Assembly (NCBI RefSeq): GCF_021343995.1
Contig: NZ_JAJTTE010000019.1
Location: 1 to 64,000, forward strand
Source of the DNA: Pseudonocardia terrae
Lineage (GTDB): Bacteria; Actinomycetota; Actinomycetes; Mycobacteriales; Pseudonocardiaceae
DNA length: 64,000 nt
Reading direction: 5' to 3'
A model generated the notes under the pieces. It made no database searches and was not told where the DNA came from. It saw nothing but the letters and a program-made list of their open reading frames with translations. The translations under genes and the position numbers were made by a program. This document shows positions 59,366-64,000 of this stretch, one piece after another (position 1 is the first letter of the stretch; the number at the start of each line of letters is the position of its first letter).

Positions 59366-60322
59366 TCAGCTGTTCGTCCCCTTGAACCAGGCGTCGACCA
59401 CCTGCTGGTTGTCGGCGACCCACTGCTTGGTCGCCGTCTCCTCCTGGCCCTTGCCGGCCTCCTGGATCTTCAGCATCAGGCTGGAGAGCTGCTCGGGAGT
59501 GATCTTGAAGTTCTTCAGCCAGCCGGCGACCTCGGGATTGGCCTCGCTCCATCCCTTGGTGGCGATGATCGTCATCTGGTCGGGCGGGCCCCAGGCCCCC
59601 TGCGGGTCCTGCAGCACCTTGAGCGGGTAACGGCTGAACGCCCAGTGCGGCTGCCAGAGCGTCACGACGACCGGCTGCTTCTGCTTGATGGCGGAGTCGA
59701 GCGTCGCGAGCATGGCGGGCGAACTGCCCTCGACCAGGGTCATGCCCTCGAGACCATAGGCCGGGATGATCTTCTCGCGCATTGCCTTCATCTCGCCGGC
59801 CCCGGCCTCGATGCCGACGATGCGGTTGTCGAGGTCGGCGGCGTGGGTCTTCACGTCGGCGATGGTGTTCACGTCGCTGACGTAGTCCGGCACGACCAGG
59901 GTGTTCACGCCGTCCTGCCAGGTCGTGACCTTCTCGAGCTGGTTCTGGAAGCGGTCCCAGTACACGCCGTGGGTTTGAGGCAGCCATGCGTCGAAATAGA
60001 GGTCGATCTGCCCGTTGGCCACGCCGGTGAAGGTGCTCGCGATGTCGAGCTCCTGCATGTTCACGGTGTAGCCGTGCTGCTCCAGGAGCACCTTCCAGAG
60101 ATTGCTCGCGGCGACGTCCTCGTCCCACCCGGCGACGACCGAGATGCTGACCTTCTTGTTGCCTCCACCGCCCGAGTTCGAGCTGCTCTTCGTCCCGCCG
60201 CTGAATGTCGTCGTCTGGCCGCTACAGGCAGTGATCGTGATGAGCAGGGCGACGAGACCGGCGAGCAGCGACGCACGGCGTGCGCGAGGCGAGCGGGGCA
60301 TCTTCGATGACTCCTTCGTCAT
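59366..60322 (-). CDS. proX: Glycine betaine/proline-type ABC importer, substrate-binding lipoprotein
   Basis: A 318-residue extracellular lipoprotein with a signal peptide (LLAGLVALLITITAC, lipobox Cys near residue 33), a Ser/Gly/Asn-rich tether and an OpuAC-type domain: SVVAGWDEDVAASNLWKVLLEQHGY, DLYFDAWLPQTHGVYWDRF, VTLWQPHWAFSRYPLKVL. Trp and Tyr residues of the aromatic cage for quaternary ammonium ligands are plausible at WLPQTH, VYWD and WQPHW. ATG 60322 overlaps the permease stop. It is last of the ATPase-permease-binding protein operon. Confidence 0.9.
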   Translation of the reverse strand: MTKESSKMPRSPRARRASLLAGLVALLITITACSGQTTTFSGGTKSSSNSGGGGNKKVSISVVAGWDEDVAASNLWKVLLEQHGYTVNMQELDIASTFTGVANGQIDLYFDAWLPQTHGVYWDRFQNQLEKVTTWQDGVNTLVVPDYVSDVNTIADVKTHAADLDNRIVGIEAGAGEMKAMREKIIPAYGLEGMTLVEGSSPAMLATLDSAIKQKQPVVVTLWQPHWAFSRYPLKVLQDPQGAWGPPDQMTIIATKGWSEANPEVAGWLKNFKITPEQLSSLMLKIQEAGKGQEETATKQWVADNQQVVDAWFKGTNS

Positions 60323-61224
60323 GACGACGCCAGTGCGGGCTGGTCGGTCTCGGTGGTGGTGGCGGACGGTGCGGGGGCCGGCTTGCGGGCCTTGGGGCGG
60401 CGCCGGCGGGGTTTGGCCAGAGCGGCGGTGAGGCGGTCGAGGTAGATGGCGAGGAACACCACCGCGATGCCGCCTTGGAAGCCGGCGCCGACGTCGAGGG
60501 TGCTGATGCCGCGGACGACGACCGCCCCGAGACCGCCTGCGCCGACCAGCCCGGCGATGACCACCATGGACAGCGCGAGCATGAGGGTCTGGTTGACCCC
60601 GGCCATGATCGAGGGCATGGCGAGGGGCAGCTGCACCTCGCGCAGCATCTGGCGCGGTTTGGCACCGAAGGCGATCGCGGCTTCGACGACCTCCTTGTCG
60701 ACGTTGCGGATGCCCAGCTCGGTGAGCCGGACCGCCGGCGGGATCGCGAACACCAACGTCGAGATGACCCCCGGCACCACCCCGATGCCGAAGAAGAACA
60801 CCGCCGGGATCAGGTAGACGAACACCGGCAGCGTCTGCATGAAGTCCAGCACCGGACGGATGACGCTGCTGACCTTGCGGCTGCGCGCGGCCCAGATCCC
60901 CACCGGTATACCGATGGCCACCGCGAACACGGTCGCCACCACCACCACGGCCAGGGTCTCCATGGCCTCGATCCAGAGCCCCATCGCCTGGATGAGCAGG
61001 AAGGCGATCAGCGTGAACAGACCGAATCCCCACTTGCGCTCCAGGAGCGCGAGCACGACGAAGATCGCCGTGAGGACGTACGGGCTCGGCGCCGTCAGCA
61101 CGATCAGTACCGCGTCGAGCACGGCCAGCATCACCGTCGAGATGAAGTGGAACAGCGCGCCGAGGTTCGCGGTCAGCCAGTCGACCAGCGCACCGACCGG
61201 CGCCCCCACGTTGATGCTAGGCAT
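60319..61224 (-). CDS. proW: Glycine betaine/proline-type ABC importer, permease
   Basis: The 301-residue protein has about six hydrophobic segments (LFHFISTVMLAVLDAVLIVLTA, YVLTAIFVVLALLE, GLFTLIAFLLIQAMGLWIEAM, LAVVVVATVFAVAIGIPVGIWAA, PVFVYLIPAVFFFGIGVVPGVISTLVFAIPPAV, LMLALSMVVIAGLVGAGGLGAVV). The EAA loop reads VVEAAIAFGAKPRQMLREVQLPLAMPSIMAG. The C-terminal tail is basic and proline-rich. It overlaps the ATPase gene by 8 bases. Confidence 0.92.
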   Translation of the reverse strand: MPSINVGAPVGALVDWLTANLGALFHFISTVMLAVLDAVLIVLTAPSPYVLTAIFVVLALLERKWGFGLFTLIAFLLIQAMGLWIEAMETLAVVVVATVFAVAIGIPVGIWAARSRKVSSVIRPVLDFMQTLPVFVYLIPAVFFFGIGVVPGVISTLVFAIPPAVRLTELGIRNVDKEVVEAAIAFGAKPRQMLREVQLPLAMPSIMAGVNQTLMLALSMVVIAGLVGAGGLGAVVVRGISTLDVGAGFQGGIAVVFLAIYLDRLTAALAKPRRRRPKARKPAPAPSATTTETDQPALASS

Positions 61225-62470
61225 CGGCGTTCTCCTTCTTGGGAGTGGCCAGCGCCTCGAGCAGGGTCGCGCGCGGAACGACGCCGACCAGCTTGCCGTC
61301 GGTGTCGGTGACGGCCAGCGGCACGCTGTTGCGGCCCACGAGCGTGCAGATGTCGCTCAGCGGCGCGTCCTCCCCGACCACCTTGTACTCGTTGGTCACG
61401 AGTTGCCCCACGGCCGCACGCTGGCGGCCCACCCCCGCGGCCAACAGGTCCGCGCGGGTGATCCCGGCGATGTGCCCCTCGTCGTCGAGCACGTAGGCGC
61501 CTACCCCCTCGACGTTGCTCAGCCGGCGCAGCACGTCCTGCGGGTCGTCCTTCTCGGTGGCGGTGACCAGCGGCTCCTGCATGATCGTGCCCGCGGTCAG
61601 CACCCTCGACCGATCCACATCGGAGATGAACTCGGTGACGTAGTCGTCGGCCGGGGCGTTGAGGATCTCCTGGGCGGTGCCGAGCTGCACCACCTTGCCG
61701 TTTCGCATGATCATGATCCGGTCGCCCATGCGCATGGCCTCGTTGAGGTCGTGGGTGACGAAGACGACCGTGCGGTTCAGGTCGCGCTGCAGCTCCATCA
61801 GCAGGTCCTGCATGTCGCGGCGGATCAACGGGTCCAGAGCGCTGAACGGTTCGTCCATCAGCAGGATGTCCGCCTCCGAGGCGAGCGCGCGGGCCAGCCC
61901 GACCCGCTGGCGCATCCCGCCCGACAGCTCCCCCGGGAGCGAGTCGCCCCAGTCGCCCAGACCGACGGTCTCCAGGGCCCAGTCGGCGCGCTCGTCCCGT
62001 TTCGCCGCGGATTCGTTGCGCACGTGCAGCGCATACGCGGCGTTCTCCCGCACGGTTCGGTGCGGGAACAACGCGAAATGCTGGAACACCATATTGATCT
62101 TTCGGTTCCGCAACTCGCGCAGTTCGGCCTCGGGCATCGTGGCGACGTTCCGGCCATCGATCAGCAACTCGCCGGACGTGGGCTCGATCAACCGGTTGAG
62201 CATGCGCAACACGGTCGACTTCCCCGATCCGGACAACCCCATGATCATGAAGAACTCACCCGGCGCGACCGAGAACGTCACGTCATCCGCGGCCGCCTTC
62301 GGCTCCTTCGAAACGTCGGAACCCTTGGCGCGCCGCCAACCACGGCGCGATGCCTCGGGCCCGCCGCGAGGGCCGTAGATCTTGGTCAGCGCAGTCGCCT
62401 TGATGGCGACCTCGACCTCTGAAGCTCCGGCCGAGACGGCCGGCTGAGCACTCCGCACCTGGGTGGTCAT
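61217..62470 (-). CDS. proV: Glycine betaine/proline-type ABC importer, ATPase with CBS domains
   Basis: The 417-residue ATPase has Walker A GLSGSGKST at 78-86, Q-loop NMVFQHFALFPHRTV, signature LSGGMRQRVGLARAL, Walker B ILLMDEPFSALDP and H-loop VFVTHDLNEA. A C-terminal tandem CBS region (TEKDDPQDVLRRL; DAPLSDICTLVGRNSVPLAVTDTDGKLVGVV) is the osmosensor/nucleotide-sensing module of ProV/OpuAA. An insertion of about 20 basic residues (GGPEASRRGWRRAKGSDVSK) precedes the core. ATG 62470 is the conserved start. Confidence 0.93.
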   Translation of the reverse strand: MTTQVRSAQPAVSAGASEVEVAIKATALTKIYGPRGGPEASRRGWRRAKGSDVSKEPKAAADDVTFSVAPGEFFMIMGLSGSGKSTVLRMLNRLIEPTSGELLIDGRNVATMPEAELRELRNRKINMVFQHFALFPHRTVRENAAYALHVRNESAAKRDERADWALETVGLGDWGDSLPGELSGGMRQRVGLARALASEADILLMDEPFSALDPLIRRDMQDLLMELQRDLNRTVVFVTHDLNEAMRMGDRIMIMRNGKVVQLGTAQEILNAPADDYVTEFISDVDRSRVLTAGTIMQEPLVTATEKDDPQDVLRRLSNVEGVGAYVLDDEGHIAGITRADLLAAGVGRQRAAVGQLVTNEYKVVGEDAPLSDICTLVGRNSVPLAVTDTDGKLVGVVPRATLLEALATPKKENADA

Positions 62471-62511
62471 CGCCACTCCGTTCGCCGATGTTTCGCTATG
62501 CGGGACAGTAG

Positions 62512-62527
62512 TGCGATCCAGATCACA
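62512..62527 (-). promoter_or_regulatory. CRP/GlxR-like site upstream of proV
   Basis: Minus-strand TGTGATCTGGATCGCA matches TGTGA-N6-TCACA with one mismatch. It lies 42 bases ahead of the proV start, downstream of a TTGACA box. A cAMP-receptor-type regulator is plausible but single weak sites are common. Confidence 0.35.
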
Positions 62528-62768
62528 ACCGTCATCCAGCGACAGATGTGTGTCAAGACAGACGACTTCTCTGTTGCGGAAGCGTCGCCGTTGCCGCACA
62601 GCGCTACGACGACACGCCACACTCAGCGGTACTCATTACCGACGTCGCGCCGACCGCCGTGGCCGGCCGGCGCGGAGCCGCACATATCCGAAGCGAAAGC
62701 CGTGATCTCGTCCGCCGGGCAGCGCCCGTCAAGCGCGCCCACCGGGCCTGCCGGACCAGGCCTGCAGA

Positions 62769-62780
62769 TTGGTATATCAG
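62769..62780. promoter_or_regulatory. GGTATATCAG motif between the ABC importer and amine oxidase genes
   Basis: TTGGTATATCAG repeats the 10-mer found at 52602-52611 ahead of the amine oxidase/DapA-ALDH operon. Both places are in non-coding AT-rich pockets of one functional region, supporting a common regulator, most simply the GntR protein at 56494-57171. Confidence 0.45.
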
Positions 62781-62862
62781 TTCAGTGTCATGAGAGGGTA
62801 GGGTGCGGTCGAACGAGAGTCAAGGGAGGCGGCCGGACTCGTCGGGACACGCGGCTCTTGCG

Positions 62863-64000
62863 TCAGCCGGAGATCGCCGCCGGGGCGATCCGCCGCGCGC
62901 GGATCTCTGCCGCGACCCGCCCGGCCTCCGCCAACGCGCCGTGCGTTCCGGCCGTCTCCGACGTCCAGTCCCCGGCGAAGTGCAGGCCGCCGACCTCCTT
63001 GCGCAGCTCCGGCACCGCGGCCGCCCGCTGCGGGCTGAGCAACGCGAAGCAGTGCTCCCAGGTCTGAAGGTGCACACCGCGGATGCGTCCGCGCAGCCCC
63101 GGAGCCACGGCGAGGAAGTCCTCCAGCCACGCCGCGCGCAGGGCCGCGTCCTCGACGACGTCGGGACGGTGCCCGGCGCTGTTGCCGTAGCACATGTAGT
63201 GGACGATCTCCTCGCCCTCGGGATTGGCGCGGAAGTCCTGCGGGCCCGGGGCCGGGTTGATGATGCAGTCGAAAGCCGCGCCGACGGTCGTGACGAACGA
63301 CCAGTCGCGGTGCTCCTCGACCCCCGTGACGTCGGCGGCCACGACCATCACCGTGCTGCCCGGGGTCTCGGCGACGGCCAGGGCGGTCCGCTTCCACTCC
63401 GGGAGGTCGGCGACGAGGGTGTCCACCCGCGGGGCGGGCACGGCCAGCACGACCTGCGGGGCCCGGAACTCCACCGGTCCGTCGGCCCCGGTCGCGGTGA
63501 CGAGGTAGGTCTGCGACGCCTCGTCGAGGACGACCCGATCGACCACGGTGGACAGGCGCAGGCTGCCCTCGGGGAGGCGGGCGGCCATGCCGAGGGACAG
63601 CGCCTGCTGGCCCTCGAGCGCGAGGAGCCGGTTCTCCCGTTCCAGCGCCGGATAGCTGGCGAAGTAGCGCAGTGCGTACTGCGCGCTGAGGGTGTCGGTG
63701 CGCCCGACGGAGCCACCCTGCACCGCGGTCTCGAGGATGCGGCGGGCCCGCTCGGGCAGCGTCGCGAACCGCTGCGCGACGGTCTCGTCGGCCAGGCTCG
63801 CGCTGGAGGGCGACAGCGTCCCCCCGGCCGTGTTCTCCCGGTACTCCGCGACCGCGTCCTGCAGCGTCTCCAACAGCGCCGCACGCTCGTCGTCGGCGAG
63901 GCCGAGCCCGTCGACCAGGTCCTGCAGGTCGGGCGCGACCGAGGTGCGACCGGCCTCCGAGATCCCGTACGTGGTCGGGAGGAACGGCACCGTCGAGAGC
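62863..64000 (-). CDS. Flavin amine oxidase, 5' end beyond the window
   Basis: The frame runs open to the window end; 375 residues from a GTG at 63990 are visible, but the N-terminal FAD Rossmann motif is missing and must lie further right. Seen are RENRLLALEGQQALSLGMAARLPEGSLRLSTVVDRV, VVLAVPAPRVDTLV, and the C-terminal FAD-contact GLHFAGDWTSETAGTHGALAEAGRVAAEI typical of amine oxidases. It is distinct from the PPO-like enzyme at 52646. It is probably the first step of amine degradation for the compound imported by the neighbouring ABC system. Confidence 0.85.
   Translation of the reverse strand, partial: LSTVPFLPTTYGISEAGRTSVAPDLQDLVDGLGLADDERAALLETLQDAVAEYRENTAGGTLSPSSASLADETVAQRFATLPERARRILETAVQGGSVGRTDTLSAQYALRYFASYPALERENRLLALEGQQALSLGMAARLPEGSLRLSTVVDRVVLDEASQTYLVTATGADGPVEFRAPQVVLAVPAPRVDTLVADLPEWKRTALAVAETPGSTVMVVAADVTGVEEHRDWSFVTTVGAAFDCIINPAPGPQDFRANPEGEEIVHYMCYGNSAGHRPDVVEDAALRAAWLEDFLAVAPGLRGRIRGVHLQTWEHCFALLSPQRAAAVPELRKEVGGLHFAGDWTSETAGTHGALAEAGRVAAEIRARRIAPAAISG

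Larger units (their letters stand above)
62471..62862. other. Intergenic region upstream of the ABC importer operon
   Basis: A 392-base stretch without a convincing gene; the open frames lack ribosome sites and family resemblance. It holds, on the minus strand, a TTGACA (62551-62556) that could be the -35 of proV, a CRP/GlxR-like site at 62512-62527, and the motif TTGGTATATCAG at 62769-62780. The base composition is more AT-rich near both ends. The length and lack of genes suggest a main control region. Confidence 0.6.

Noticed and set aside
1-64000. CRISPR arrays, tRNA and rRNA genes, prophage or replication origin
   Set aside because: No spaced direct repeats, cloverleaf-like sequences, rRNA-like stretches, phage structural genes or iteron/DnaA-box clusters were noticed; a covariance-model scan was not possible.

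Overview
The window is very GC-rich, with GTG starts, ATGA/GTGA overlaps and many leftward operons. Gene content (AfsR/SARP regulator, MgsC, mycobacterial-type MSMEG_05xx families, Co-type nitrile hydratase, BVMO/esterase clusters) fits an aerobic actinomycete, probably Pseudonocardiaceae (Pseudonocardia-like). This is inferred from protein style; no rRNA or tRNA gene was found. Almost every gene belongs to catabolism or cofactor synthesis of small nitrogen, sulfur or one-carbon compounds, in cassettes typical of an accessory region or megaplasmid.

Layout. (1) 0-4.4 kb: a frameshifted IS110 transposase directly upstream of mgsC (N-methylglutamate synthase large subunit), then a deleted FAD oxidoreductase and an XRE-cupin regulator that seems to have lost its linker. 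(2) 4.6-7.4 kb: larE-larB-larC, the nickel-pincer nucleotide pathway, with no larA. (3) 7.4-14 kb: OsmC, then a tightly overlapping operon of phosphosulfolactate synthase, an unknown protein, two aspartase/fumarase-superfamily lyases and a D-cysteine-desulfhydrase-like PLP enzyme. This is the enzyme set of bacterial coenzyme M biosynthesis. (4) 14-29 kb: a nitrogen island with a CoA-disulfide-reductase-like flavoprotein, MSMEG_0572/Sll0783 and MSMEG_0567 family proteins, an AfsR-like activator, carbamate kinase, FdrA/AllF, an MSMEG_0565-type glycosyltransferase, a Co-type nitrile hydratase with accessory protein, and AllH and AllG. Markers of the Nit1C (cyanide/nitrile) cluster are thus combined with nitrile hydratase and the oxamate carbamoyltransferase plus carbamate kinase module.

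(5) 29-43.5 kb: a corrinoid one-carbon module: DUF1638, reductive activator, methyl-THF methyltransferase, corrinoid protein, IclR regulator, non-pyrrolysine MttB homologue, dimethylglycine-dehydrogenase-like flavoprotein, both ETF subunits, MetF-like protein, formate-THF ligase and cyclodeaminase/cyclohydrolase. Together they could strip methyl groups from a quaternary amine and oxidise them to formate with ATP recovery. (6) 43.6-49.3 kb: a Baeyer-Villiger monooxygenase between HSL-type esterases, next to a MetX-like hydrolase. (7) 49.4-64 kb: a broken PucR regulator, an SDR lacking the catalytic Tyr, a proline-racemase-fold protein with altered catalytic residues, an amine oxidase, a DapA-ALDH fusion, a GntR regulator, a deleted SDR, a DddP-like M24 protein, a ProXWV-type quaternary-amine ABC importer and a second amine oxidase cut by the window end.

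One recurring oddity: several genes (FAD oxidoreductase, XRE-cupin, SDR, PucR, IS110) carry an internal deletion or frameshift while otherwise looking well conserved. This is either recent decay or a sequence/assembly problem and should be settled before these genes are interpreted.
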